A stretch of DNA of 64,000 nucleotides from DATBLE01 sp046734335. GTDB lineage: Bacteria > Actinomycetota > Thermoleophilia > Gaiellales > Gaiellaceae. Made by a program: the position numbers and the translations under genes. The notes beneath the pieces were generated by a model, which searched no databases, was not told where the DNA came from, and saw only the letters and a list, made by a program, of their open reading frames with translations. Location of the stretch: NCBI GenBank assembly GCA_046734335.1, contig JBKPRA010000009.1, forward strand, positions 19,268-83,267. The letters run 5' to 3'. Positions within the stretch are counted from its first letter, which is position 1, and the number at the start of each line of letters is the position of its first letter. This document shows positions 41,764 through 49,700 of this stretch, in pieces.

Positions 41764-42207
41764 GTGTCGCAAGAGCTGACCATCGGCGAGCTCTCCACAC
41801 GCAGCGGCGTCGCCGCGTCCGCTCTCCGGTTCTACGAACGCGAAGGGCTGATCGAGTCCCGTCGCACCGACGGCAACCAGCGCCGGTACGCGCCCGTGAC
41901 GCTCCGACGCGTCGCCCTCGTCCAGGCCGGGAAGACGGCGGGCATCCCGCTCGGACGGATCCACGATGCACTGGCGACCCTCCCGGCGGACAAGGCGCCC
42001 ACGAAGCGCGACTGGGAACGCCTCTCACGCACGTGGCGCGCCGAGCTCGACGAGCGGATCCGGACGCTCGAGGCGATCCGTGGCCGATTGACCACCTGTA
42101 TCGGCTGCGGCTGCCTGTCCCTACGCACGTGCGGGCTGCTCAACCCCGGCGACCAGGCCGCCGTCGCCGGGCCGGGCGCCAACTACCTCGTCCCGGACGA
42201 CGCCTAG
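41764..42207 (+). CDS. soxR: Redox-sensitive transcriptional activator SoxR
   Basis: A 147-residue MerR-family protein: winged helix LTIGELSTRSGVAASALRFYEREGLI, the coiled dimer helix (about 83-108), and the cluster motif C112-x2-C115-x-C117-x5-C123 (CIGCGCLSLRTC), which binds the [2Fe-2S] centre. Oxidation of the cluster by superoxide or redox-cycling compounds activates promoters with 19-bp spacers. Exactly such a promoter points away from it toward transketolase. GTG start. Its stop shares CTAG with the next gene. Confidence 0.93.
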   Translation: MSQELTIGELSTRSGVAASALRFYEREGLIESRRTDGNQRRYAPVTLRRVALVQAGKTAGIPLGRIHDALATLPADKAPTKRDWERLSRTWRAELDERIRTLEAIRGRLTTCIGCGCLSLRTCGLLNPGDQAAVAGPGANYLVPDDA

Positions 42208-43391
42208 CCCGAGCCCACGCCGGCCAGCAGGAATGCGCGCTGCTCGGCAAGCATCTCGCGCGCGATCACCAGCCGCTGGATCTCGTTCGTGCCTTCGTAG
42301 AGCTGGGTGATCTTTGCGTCGCGCATCATCCGCTCGACGGGGTACTCCTTGATGTAGCCGTAGCCCCCCAGCACCTGGACGGCCTCGGTCGTCACCTCCA
42401 TCGCTACGTCCGTGCAGTACAGCTTCGCCATCGCCGAGGCCTTCGTCAGTTCGTCGTCGGGTGCGCCTGCGTCCACCATCCGCCCGAACCGGTAGAGCAG
42501 ACCGCGCGCCGCCTCGCAGCGGGTCTCCATGTCCGCGAGCTTGGCGGCGATCAGCTGGTGCTGGGCAATCGGCTGGCCCATCGTCTCGCGGGTCTTGGCG
42601 TACTCGAGCGCGAAATCGGTCGCGCCCTGGGCGATGCCGAGGCCCTGCGCTGCCACGCCCGGACGCGAGCGGTCGAGGATGCGCATGGCGATCCGGAAAC
42701 CCTCGCCCTCGGCGCCGAGGAGGTTCTCCGCCGGCACCCGGCAGCCGTCGAACACGAGCTCGCCCGTCGTCGACCCGGCGATCCCCATCTTCGGCTCCAG
42801 GCGGGCGACCTCGAATCCCGGCGCCTCCGACTCGACCAGGAACGCAGAGATGCCCGAATGCCCCGCCTCAGGATCGGTCTTGGCGAAGACCGTGTACAGG
42901 CTCGCGACGCCCGCATTGGTGATGAAGCGCTTGCCGCCGTCGAGCACGAACGCGTCGCCCTCGTGCCGCGCGGTGGTCCGCATCGCTGCCGAATCGGATC
43001 CGGAACCCGCCTCCGTCAGGGCGTACGCGCACAGCCACTCACCCGAGGCGAGCCGCGGGAGGTAGCGCTCCTGCTGCTCGCGCGATCCCGCCAGCTTCAA
43101 CCCGAGCGAGCCGAGCTCCTGTACCGCGAGGATGAGCCCGCTGGTCGCGCACACCTTGGAGACCTCCTCGATCGCCACCAGCGCCATCAGCGTTCCGGTG
43201 CCGGTCCCGCCCCACTCCTCGTCGAAGAAGAGTCCGAACAGCTCGTGCTCGCGGAAGACCTCGACCACGTCCCACGGAAACTCGTGGCTCTCGTCGATCT
43301 CAGCCGCCCGCGGTGCGATCCGCTCGCGCGCCAGTGACCGAACGAGCTCCCGGAGCTCGCGCTGTTCATCCGTCAGCACGTCCCAGGGCAC
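42204..43391 (-). CDS. Acyl-CoA dehydrogenase
   Basis: The 395-residue protein starts GTG (MPWDVLTDEQRELRELVRSLA). Intact segments: ALTEAGSGSDSAAMRTTA, GKRFITNAG, and the catalytic Glu in QLYEGTNEIQRLVIAREM. The chain length is not certain; the sequence is close to the general short/medium enzymes (fadE type). Start is fixed by TAGACT ending 6 nt upstream; that hexamer overlaps the stop codon of a dead VOC gene. Confidence 0.93.
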   Translation of the reverse strand: MPWDVLTDEQRELRELVRSLARERIAPRAAEIDESHEFPWDVVEVFREHELFGLFFDEEWGGTGTGTLMALVAIEEVSKVCATSGLILAVQELGSLGLKLAGSREQQERYLPRLASGEWLCAYALTEAGSGSDSAAMRTTARHEGDAFVLDGGKRFITNAGVASLYTVFAKTDPEAGHSGISAFLVESEAPGFEVARLEPKMGIAGSTTGELVFDGCRVPAENLLGAEGEGFRIAMRILDRSRPGVAAQGLGIAQGATDFALEYAKTRETMGQPIAQHQLIAAKLADMETRCEAARGLLYRFGRMVDAGAPDDELTKASAMAKLYCTDVAMEVTTEAVQVLGGYGYIKEYPVERMMRDAKITQLYEGTNEIQRLVIAREMLAEQRAFLLAGVGSG

Positions 43392-43397
43392 GGGCTG

Positions 43398-43403
43398 AGT
43401 CTA
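43398..43403 (-). promoter_or_regulatory. -10 element of the acyl-CoA dehydrogenase, overlapping the VOC remnant stop
   Basis: TAGACT on the minus strand, then CAGCCC and the GTG at 43391. Its TAG is the stop codon of the VOC remnant. Confidence 0.55.
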
Positions 43404-43493
43404 GTCTCGGCCGTGGTATACGGCCTCGACGTTGTTTCCGTCGGGATCGAGCACGAAGGCACCGTAGTAGGCGTGGTGGTAGTACGCACCGCA
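43401..43493 (-). pseudogene. C-terminal remnant of a VOC/glyoxalase-family gene
   Basis: Reading the minus strand gives CGAYYHHAYYGAFVLDPDGN then NVEAVYHGRD and TAG. The block YYGAFVLDPDGNNVEA is the conserved C-terminal metal-ligand strand of vicinal oxygen chelate proteins (Glu ligand). In front of it is an in-frame stop and the promoter of the amidohydrolase; the first 90-100 residues are gone. Confidence 0.75.
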
Positions 43494-43494
43494 C

Positions 43495-43500
43495 TAGAGT
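43495..43500 (+). promoter_or_regulatory. -10 element of the amidohydrolase gene
   Basis: TAGAGT followed by 7 nt (CCGAGCC) and the GTG at 43508. Confidence 0.55.
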
Positions 43501-43507
43501 CCGAGCC

Positions 43508-45034
43508 GTGATCCTCGAGAACGGGGTCGTCCGGACGATGGACCCGTCGCTGCCGACCACCGGCGCACTCGCGATCGCAGGCGACCGCGTCGCCGGCGGA
43601 ATCGGCACGCACGAAACGGCGCTCGCCAGCCCCGACGTCGTCGACCTCGGCGGCCGCTGCGTCATCCCCGGCATCACCGAATCGCACGTCCACTTTCCCA
43701 CCTGGGCGGCGGTGCGACGGCTGATCCGGCTCGAGGCCGCGTCCTCGGCCGAGGACGCGGCCGAGCGAATGCGTCCCGGCGTCGCCGAAGCGAAGTCCGG
43801 GCGCTGGTTTCGGGCGCAGGGCTTCCGTGAGACGAACTGGACGGCGCCTCCAACCAAGGAAGCGCTCGACGCCGTCACGGGAGACGTCCCCGCGGCGATC
43901 ATCTCGAAGGACTTTCACGCGATCTGGCTCAATTCGGCGGGGATCGCCAGGACCGGCGGCGACCTGCGCAAGTACGCGATCCAGGGCGGGGTGGTCGAAC
44001 TCGACGCGGCCGGCGAGCCGACCGGGCTGATCCGCGAGGAGTCCGCCTGGCGGTTCAAGGAGGACCACCTCGAGTACTCGGACGAGGAGTACCTCGATGC
44101 CCTGCGCGAGGGGTTGAAGGTGGCCTCGTCTCGCGGCGTGACCGCAATCCACGACAAGGACGGCTGGATCCCGGCGATCCCGCGGCTCTGGCAGAAGCTC
44201 GAGCGCGAGGACGCGCTGCCGCTCAGGGTCTGGCAATCCATCCCGCACGAGCGGCTCGACGGGGTGGCGGCCGCCGGGCTTGCCTCCGGCCTCGGCAGCG
44301 ATCGCCTGCGCCTCGGGTATCTCAAGGTCTTCATGGACGGCACGCTCGGTTCGCAGACGGCGCTGATGACAGACGGAACGGGCGTCGAGATCACGAGCCC
44401 CGAGGAGCTCGCCGACATCCTCCGCCGTGCTGCCCGGGCGCGCTGGCCTGTGGCCGTGCACGCGATCGGCGATCTCGCCAACGAAAACGCGCTCGACGCG
44501 TTCGAGGAGACATGCGAGGACTGGCAGCCGCTGGGCCTCCGGCATCGCATCGAGCACGCGCAGTGCCTGCGCCCCGAGGACGTCGGCCGGTTCGCCGAGC
44601 TCGGACTGACCGCGTCGGTGCAATTCTCGCACGCGCCCTCGGACGAGGAGCTGGCCCACCGGTTCTGGCCGGATCGGATCGGGGGCGTCTTCTCGTTCCG
44701 CGACCTGCTCGACTGCGGCACCCGGCTGATCAACGGCTCGGACGCGCCGATCGAGGAGCTCGATCCGTGGGGCGGGATCGTCGCGGGGGTGCTTGGGCAC
44801 TGGCGGGAGGACCAGCGGGTGACGGTCGAGGAGGCGCTGGTGGCGTCGACCGTTGCGCCGGCCTGGCAGACCTACGACGAGCGCCGCCGTGGCAAGCTGC
44901 TCCCGGGCTACCTGGCGGATCTGGTCGTGCTCGACCGCGACCCCATGGCGATCGCGATGGAGGAGCTGCCCGAGGTAGAGATCGTCGCCACCATGGTTGC
45001 TGGGCGGTGGACACACAACCCACCACCCTGGTGA
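43508..45034 (+). CDS. Amidohydrolase of the YtcJ type
   Basis: The 508-residue protein has a composite N/C-terminal beta sandwich and a TIM barrel: metal ligands in ITESHVHF, the Asp/His region VAVHAIGDLANENALDAFE, HRIEHAQCL, and GSDAPIEELDPWGGI with the catalytic Asp. VEEALVASTVAPAWQTYDERRRG and LADLVVLDRDP close it. This is the YtcJ/DUF2183-free amidohydrolase group of unknown natural substrates (amides, cyclic ureas). GTG start by the leaderless rule. Confidence 0.9.
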   Translation: MILENGVVRTMDPSLPTTGALAIAGDRVAGGIGTHETALASPDVVDLGGRCVIPGITESHVHFPTWAAVRRLIRLEAASSAEDAAERMRPGVAEAKSGRWFRAQGFRETNWTAPPTKEALDAVTGDVPAAIISKDFHAIWLNSAGIARTGGDLRKYAIQGGVVELDAAGEPTGLIREESAWRFKEDHLEYSDEEYLDALREGLKVASSRGVTAIHDKDGWIPAIPRLWQKLEREDALPLRVWQSIPHERLDGVAAAGLASGLGSDRLRLGYLKVFMDGTLGSQTALMTDGTGVEITSPEELADILRRAARARWPVAVHAIGDLANENALDAFEETCEDWQPLGLRHRIEHAQCLRPEDVGRFAELGLTASVQFSHAPSDEELAHRFWPDRIGGVFSFRDLLDCGTRLINGSDAPIEELDPWGGIVAGVLGHWREDQRVTVEEALVASTVAPAWQTYDERRRGKLLPGYLADLVVLDRDPMAIAMEELPEVEIVATMVAGRWTHNPPPW

Positions 45035-45115
45035 ACGGTCGCACCTCCGTGACGTAGATGGGCCACGCCCGCCGGGTCGGTCGCGGCCGCGAAAGGCAAA
45101 CTTCAAGCCGCGGTA

Positions 45116-45817
45116 ATGAGGATCAGCGACGCAAACTGGCTGCAGGTCGAGGAATACCTGCGCCAAGACGACCGGGTCGTTCTACCGGTGGGCTCGACCG
45201 AGCAGCACGCCTACCTCTCGCTCGCCACCGACTCGATCCTGGCCGAGCGTGTCTCGGTCGAGGCGGCCGAGCCGCTCGGCGTCCCGGTGCTACCGGCGAT
45301 GCCGTTCGGGGTAGCGCCGGGCTTCGCAGCATTCCCGGGGTCGGTCTCGCTCCGGACGGAGACACTGGGCGCGGTGGTCTCGGAGGTGCTCGACACGCTC
45401 TGCGGCCAGGGCTTTCGCGGCTTCCTGATCGTCAACGGCCACGGTGGCAACGACCCGGTGCGGGAGCAGCTCGAGGCCTGGGCAGCACGACATGACGGCG
45501 CCCGGCTGCTCTTCCACAGCTGGTGGGACTCGCGCGGCGTCCGTGCGGCCGCCGCGGAGGTGTACGACGGCGACGCTACGCACGCCTCCTGGTTCGAGAA
45601 CTTCCCGTGGACGCGCCTCGCCGATGTCGAGCTGCCGTCCAGGGAGAAGCCGATGGTCACCGACCGGGAAGCGCTCCGCGAGCTCGAGCCTGAAGCGGTG
45701 AAGGCGGCGGTCGGCGACGGCTCGTACGGCGGGCCGTATGCCGTACCCGATGCGGAGTCGCTCAAGGTGTGGCGAGCCGGAGTCCAGGAGGTGCGCGGGT
45801 TGATCCGGCGGCTCTGA
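45116..45817 (+). CDS. Creatininase-family amidohydrolase
   Basis: A 233-residue protein with VVLPVGSTEQHAYLSLATDSIL, the metal-binding start (Glu, His, Asp), and FLIVNGHGGNDPV, the NGHGGN loop. ATHASWFENFP gives the further Glu/His region. Usual members read TEQHGxHLPLxTD; here Gly-Pro are replaced by Ala-Tyr. The family includes creatinine amidohydrolase and the mycofactocin peptidase MftE; the reaction here is unknown and no mycofactocin genes are near. Confidence 0.88.
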   Translation: MRISDANWLQVEEYLRQDDRVVLPVGSTEQHAYLSLATDSILAERVSVEAAEPLGVPVLPAMPFGVAPGFAAFPGSVSLRTETLGAVVSEVLDTLCGQGFRGFLIVNGHGGNDPVREQLEAWAARHDGARLLFHSWWDSRGVRAAAAEVYDGDATHASWFENFPWTRLADVELPSREKPMVTDREALRELEPEAVKAAVGDGSYGGPYAVPDAESLKVWRAGVQEVRGLIRRL

Positions 45818-45849
45818 AAGCCCCGGGTGCCAAGTATGGGGACGGTCCC

Positions 45850-46608
45850 TCAGGCGCTGAGCAGCCGCCCGATCCAGCCCTGACGGCCCGAGCTCGGACG
45901 CGGTGGGATCTCGGCGTCGGCCAGGATCGCCGCGGGCACCTCGCGTGTCAGCCACTCGCCGAGGGCGCCGCCCCCGGCCGCCTTGGCCGCGGCGCGCATC
46001 CCCACCGCACGAACCGACGCGTGGTGGGCATCGCTGGCGAGCAGGTGCGCCACCCTCCCCTGGATCAGCCGATGGCTGCACTCGGCGGCCCGCCGGCCGA
46101 TCCGCCCGTCGACGGACGCGGCGGTGACCTGCACGAGGATGCCGGCCTCGACCAGCGGCACGAGCCGCTCCGGCCGCGCCTGCACTTCGGGATTCCGCTC
46201 CGGGTGCGCGAGCACGGGGACGAAGCCCCGGTCGCGCAGCGAGAGCAGCACGTCGGGCAATTGGAGCGGCCAGCCGTGGTACGGCGTCTCGACCAGCAGG
46301 TACCGGCTGCCGCCGAGCCCGAAGCGCCGCAGCTCCTCCACCGGCAGCTTCACGGCCCAGTCGAGCGCGATCTCCGCGCCGGCCCGCACGTCGAGGGGGA
46401 CGCGGGCCGCTTCCAGCTCTGCCCGGAGCTCCCCGACACGCTGCTCCATCGTTTCGGCCTCCGTGGGCCAGTCGTCGCGGACGTGTGGCGTGCCGGCGAT
46501 CACCCTGATCCCGTCCTCCAGGGCCGCCCAGGCGATGTCGACGCTGTCGGCGAGCGTGCGCGCGCCGTCGTCGAGCCCGGGCAGGATGTGGGAGTGCAGG
46601 TCGATCAT
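45850..46608 (-). CDS. PHP-domain tyrosine phosphatase, CpsB/YwqE type
   Basis: A 252-residue PHP protein: MIDLHSHILPGLDDGARTL (first metal cluster), GTPHVRDDWP, RAGAEIALDW, VLAHPERNPEV and LASDAHHASVR. These match the Mn2+-dependent protein tyrosine phosphatases that act on bacterial tyrosine kinases in capsule control. No kinase or polysaccharide gene is next to it, so its partner must be elsewhere. Divergent from the HxlR gene with only 17 nt between the starts. Confidence 0.88.
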   Translation of the reverse strand: MIDLHSHILPGLDDGARTLADSVDIAWAALEDGIRVIAGTPHVRDDWPTEAETMEQRVGELRAELEAARVPLDVRAGAEIALDWAVKLPVEELRRFGLGGSRYLLVETPYHGWPLQLPDVLLSLRDRGFVPVLAHPERNPEVQARPERLVPLVEAGILVQVTAASVDGRIGRRAAECSHRLIQGRVAHLLASDAHHASVRAVGMRAAAKAAGGGALGEWLTREVPAAILADAEIPPRPSSGRQGWIGRLLSA

Positions 46609-46613
46609 CGCTC

Positions 46614-46619
46614 TACAAT
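46614..46619 (+). promoter_or_regulatory. -10 element TACAAT of the HxlR gene
   Basis: TACAAT then CTGAAC and the ATG at 46626. The -35 would lie inside the divergent phosphatase gene. Confidence 0.6.
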
Positions 46620-46625
46620 CTGAAC

Positions 46626-46979
46626 ATGGCCGTTCGGACGATGAAGCCCGTGCACGACGCGACCTGTGCAGTCGCCTGCTCGGCGGAGATCATCGGCTCG
46701 AAGTGGACGGCACTGCTCGTCCACGACATGTCGGAGGGGCCCCGAAGGTTCTCCGAGCTCGAGCACTCCTGTCCCGGGATCAGCCCCCGCACGCTGTCCG
46801 AGCGGCTGCGGTGGCTGGAAGAGGAAGGCGTCGTCGCCAGGCACAGCTACGCGGAGACGCCTCCGAGAGTCGAGTACGAGCTCACGCCGAAGGGCCTCGG
46901 CCTGCTGCCGGTGATCGAGGAGATGCGCCGCTTCGGCCACCACTGGCTCGTGCACGATCCGCACCACCGGCATGCCTAG
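46626..46979 (+). CDS. HxlR-family transcriptional regulator
   Basis: A 117-residue winged-helix protein: CSAEIIGSKWTALLVHDMSEG, FSELEHSCPGISPRTLSERLRWLEEEGVV and RVEYELTPKGLGLLPV are the HxlR pattern. Three cysteines (TCAVAC and HSCPG) stand where thiol-sensing members such as HypR/QorR keep theirs. The target is unknown; the divergent phosphatase gene is the first candidate. Stop overlaps the M20 gene stop at CTAG. Confidence 0.9.
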   Translation: MAVRTMKPVHDATCAVACSAEIIGSKWTALLVHDMSEGPRRFSELEHSCPGISPRTLSERLRWLEEEGVVARHSYAETPPRVEYELTPKGLGLLPVIEEMRRFGHHWLVHDPHHRHA

Positions 46980-48313
46980 CCGGCAAGGCCGGCGAGGCTC
47001 CTGAACAGCTCCTTCGCGGCGGCGACGCCCAGGGGAACATGCTCGACCAGCAGCCGCTCGTTCGGCGAGTGGAGGTTGCCCTCGGGGAGGTCGAAGCCGG
47101 TGACGATCGTCGGGATGCCCTTGCCCGCGAGCGCCGGGACGATGGGCAGGGTCCCGCCCGAGCGCAGGAGCAGCGGCCGCACGCCCAGTGCCCGCTCGAA
47201 CGCGTCCTGGCCGAGCCGGATCGCGGCCGAGTCGGGCGGGATCAGCCCCGGCGGCGCCGCCGACCAGAGGTCGACCTCGACGTCCGCCCCCGCGGGCGCC
47301 GACTCGCGCAGGAGTCGCTCGACTTCCGGGGCGATCTCCTCGACCTTCTGGCCCGCTGCGAGCCTGATCGACAGGTTCGCCTCGGCACCGACCGGGATCA
47401 CCGTCTTCTGGAGGTACGGCGAGCCGCCCTCGATGCCGTTCACGTCGATCGAGGGCTCTGCCCAGGTGCGGGCATAGAACTCGTCCGCCGCGGCAGCGTC
47501 CATCGGCCTGGCGCCCTGGTCCGACAGCACCCGTGCACCCGGCTGCTGGGACGACCAGTCCGCCAGCTCGCGGTCGGTCGGCGGCACAACGCCCTGGCGT
47601 AACGGCTCCGGCAGGCGGCCGTCCGGCCTGGCAAGGACGCCCGAAAGCGTGCGAAGCAGCGCATGCGTGGCGGACAGCGCGGCACCTCCGAAGGAGCCCG
47701 AGTGCAGGTCGCGCTCGCCTGTCTCGACCCGGACGTGGAAATAGCAGACGCCGCGGGTGGCGACATAGAACGCCGGCTGCCCGCGCCGAGGCATGTGCGC
47801 ATCGAAGATCACGGCCGCGCCCGCCCCACGCTCGTCCTCGCGGATCCAGTCGACGATCGCATGACCGCCGACCTCCTCCTCGCCGTCGCAGGCGATTCGC
47901 ACGTTCACCGGCAGTGCACCTTCGGCGGCAAGCAGTGTGGCCGCCTTCAGGAGCAGGTACAGCTGGCCCTTGTCGTCGGCGACGCCGCGGGCGTAGAGCC
48001 ACTCGTCCCGGATCGTCGGCTCGAACGGCGGGCTCTGCCACAGTTCGAGCGGCGCCGGAGGCTGGACGTCGAAGTGGCCGTAGACGAGCACGGTCGGCGC
48101 GACATCGGGGTTGCTCGACGCGCGTAGCTCTCCGACCGCGAGCGGCCGCTCTCCGTCGCCGACGAGGTCGCACTCGCCGCCGGCGGCGCGCACGAACGAA
48201 CACAACCAATCGCCGGCGGTCCGGACGTCCGCCCGGTGCGCCGGGTCGGCGCTGACGCTGGGGATGCGCAGCCACTCGGAGACCTCTGCGAGCCAGGCGG
48301 GGTCGAGCGGCAC
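46976..48313 (-). CDS. M20-family dipeptidase
   Basis: A 445-residue zinc peptidase: VLVYGHFDVQPPAP (first His/Asp), ARGVADDKGQLYLLLKA (bridging Asp), CDGEEEVGG (catalytic and ligand Glu) and a dimerisation domain beginning at RGVCYFHVRVE. It matches the dipeptidase/CNDP-like M20 subgroup that uses GHFDVQP. Cytoplasmic. GTG start fixed by TAGATT 6 nt upstream. Confidence 0.93.
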   Translation of the reverse strand: MPLDPAWLAEVSEWLRIPSVSADPAHRADVRTAGDWLCSFVRAAGGECDLVGDGERPLAVGELRASSNPDVAPTVLVYGHFDVQPPAPLELWQSPPFEPTIRDEWLYARGVADDKGQLYLLLKAATLLAAEGALPVNVRIACDGEEEVGGHAIVDWIREDERGAGAAVIFDAHMPRRGQPAFYVATRGVCYFHVRVETGERDLHSGSFGGAALSATHALLRTLSGVLARPDGRLPEPLRQGVVPPTDRELADWSSQQPGARVLSDQGARPMDAAAADEFYARTWAEPSIDVNGIEGGSPYLQKTVIPVGAEANLSIRLAAGQKVEEIAPEVERLLRESAPAGADVEVDLWSAAPPGLIPPDSAAIRLGQDAFERALGVRPLLLRSGGTLPIVPALAGKGIPTIVTGFDLPEGNLHSPNERLLVEHVPLGVAAAKELFRSLAGLAG

Positions 48314-48319
48314 CAGCGG

Positions 48320-48325
48320 AATCTA
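48320..48325 (-). promoter_or_regulatory. -10 element of the M20 dipeptidase gene
   Basis: TAGATT on the minus strand then CCGCTG and GTG at 48313. Confidence 0.55.
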
Positions 48326-48336
48326 GCTACGGAAGC

Positions 48337-48362
48337 CAGTGACAGGCTCGAGCCTGTCACTG
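48337..48362. repeat. Perfect 26-bp palindrome centred on GGCTCGAGCC
   Basis: Arms CAGTGACAGGCTC and GAGCCTGTCACTG meet with no loop. It lies 12-37 bp upstream of the M20 -10 and just beside repeat copy C; it could be an operator for a dimeric repressor or an RNA end. Confidence 0.7.
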
Positions 48363-48370
48363 CCCCTCGG

Positions 48371-48489
48371 CGCCGCGACCGACATGGCGGGCGCGGCTCG
48401 CCACCTTTGCTGGGGTGCGAGCTGCTCAGGGAAGGGGACACACGGGGGAAACCGGCTGTTTCCCCCGTGAAGCGAGCGGAGCGAGCGTC
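48371..48489. repeat. Dispersed intergenic repeat, copy C (best palindrome)
   Basis: Head with CATGGCGGGCGCGGC (one mismatch to copy B over 27 bases), then arms CACGGGGGAAAC and GTTTCCCCCGTG with a 5-base loop (48441-48469), then tail GAAGCGAGCGGAGCGAGCG that ends at the rpoD stop codon. Confidence 0.75.
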
Positions 48490-49569
48490 CTAGGCGACGT
48501 CGCGGAGCTTCTGGGAGTCCGCCAGCGCCCGGAGCTTCTTGAGGCTCTGGTTCTCGATCTGGCGGATCCGCTCGCGGGTGACGTTGAAGGCGCGGCCGAC
48601 CTCGTCGAGCGTCCGCGGATGCTCGCCGTTCAGGCCGTAGCGAAGCTCGAGGACGCGGCGCTCGCGCGGGGAGAGCTGGCCGAGGATCTTCTCGAGCGTC
48701 TCCTTGCGCATCGTCACCTCGGCCGCTTCCTCGGGCAGCGGCACCGACTCGTCGGTGATGAAGTGGCCGAACTCCGACTCCTCCTCGTCGCCGACCGGCT
48801 TTTCGAGCGAAACCGGCGACTGCGCGGTGCGGCGAATCTGGTCGACCTCGTCCGGCGTCAGATCGAGGTCGCGGGCGATCTCGATCGACAGCGGTTCGCG
48901 GCCGAGCTCGGCACGGAGTTTCCGCTCGGAGCGGACGATCTTGTTCAGTTTCTCGACCACGTGGACGGGCATTCGGATCGTCCTGGCCTTGTCGGCGAGC
49001 GCGCGGGCGACCGCCTGGCGGATCCACCACGTCGCGTACGTCGAGAATTTGAACCCCTTGCGATAGTCGAACTTCTCGGCGGCTCGGACCAGCCCGATCG
49101 TCCCTTCCTGGATCAGGTCGAGGAACGGGAGGCCCTGGTTGCGGTAGCGCTTGGCGATCGAGACGACGAGCCGGAGGTTCGCTTCCACCATCTCCTGCTT
49201 CGCCCGGTGGTCGCCGCGCTCGATCCGCTTCGCCAGCTCGACCTCCTGCGCCGCGGTCAGCAGATCGACCCGGCCGACATCTTTGAGGAAGAGCTGCAGC
49301 GCGTCCGTCGAGACCTCCTGCGCCTCGACCTCCTCGGCGACTGCGTCGTCGTCCTCCTCTGCCTGGACGACCTCGATCTGGAGCTCATCGAGAGCCTGGT
49401 AGAAGTCGTCGATCTGACCGGCGTCGAGGTCGAGGTCGTCGAGCGCGAGCGTGATCTCGTCCGCCGAGAGCGACCCGGACTCCTTGCCGGCCTCGAGCAG
49501 CGTCCTGGCCTCCTCGGTCTCGAGCACGGAAACCCGCGTACTGACGACCGCCGTCTCGGTGCCGCTCAC
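48490..49569 (-). CDS. rpoD: Primary RNA polymerase sigma factor (SigA/RpoD type)
   Basis: A 359-residue sigma-70. An acidic 85-residue region 1.1-like N-terminus leads into STDALQLFLKDVGRVDLLTAAQEVELAKRIE (1.2), LRLVVSIAKRYRNQGLPFLDLIQEG (2.1-2.2), KGFKFSTYATWWIRQAVARAL (2.3-2.4), region 3 and the region 4 helix-turn-helix TLDEVGRAFNVTRERIRQIENQSLKKLR. The 2.4 and 4.2 residues are canonical, agreeing with TANNNT and TTGACN elements in this window. GTG start with GGGAGG 9 nt upstream. Confidence 0.96.
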   Translation of the reverse strand: MSGTETAVVSTRVSVLETEEARTLLEAGKESGSLSADEITLALDDLDLDAGQIDDFYQALDELQIEVVQAEEDDDAVAEEVEAQEVSTDALQLFLKDVGRVDLLTAAQEVELAKRIERGDHRAKQEMVEANLRLVVSIAKRYRNQGLPFLDLIQEGTIGLVRAAEKFDYRKGFKFSTYATWWIRQAVARALADKARTIRMPVHVVEKLNKIVRSERKLRAELGREPLSIEIARDLDLTPDEVDQIRRTAQSPVSLEKPVGDEEESEFGHFITDESVPLPEEAAEVTMRKETLEKILGQLSPRERRVLELRYGLNGEHPRTLDEVGRAFNVTRERIRQIENQSLKKLRALADSQKLRDVA

Positions 49570-49596
49570 AGGTCCGCCCCTCCCGTCAAGGCCGAC

Positions 49597-49625
49597 AAGC
49601 TAGCCGCCCTCTGGTGTTCCGTCAA
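49597..49625 (-). promoter_or_regulatory. rpoD: rpoD promoter, TTGACG-N17-TAGCTT
   Basis: TTGACG (49625-49620) and TAGCTT (49602-49597) with exact 17-bp spacing. A leader of about 22 nt with a ribosome site follows, so this gene is not leaderless. Confidence 0.7.
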
Positions 49626-49677
49626 ACAGCCGCGGCACGACGGCGGCACTCTGCCAGACGCGGCGGACGGCCGCCAT

Positions 49678-49697
49678 GGGCCGAACGACCTATCTTC
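49678..49697 (+). other. Motif GGGCCGAACGACCTAT upstream of rpoD
   Basis: The same block as at 11869 with one change, 53 bp beyond the -35 of rpoD and just before the end of the TPR gene. Orientation relative to the downstream gene is opposite in the two places. Confidence 0.4.
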
Positions 49698-49700
49698 GCC

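Noticed and set aside
45818..45849. Hairpin after the creatininase gene
   Set aside because: Only a weak imperfect pairing (GGTGCC / GGTCCC) is present, not enough to support a feature.
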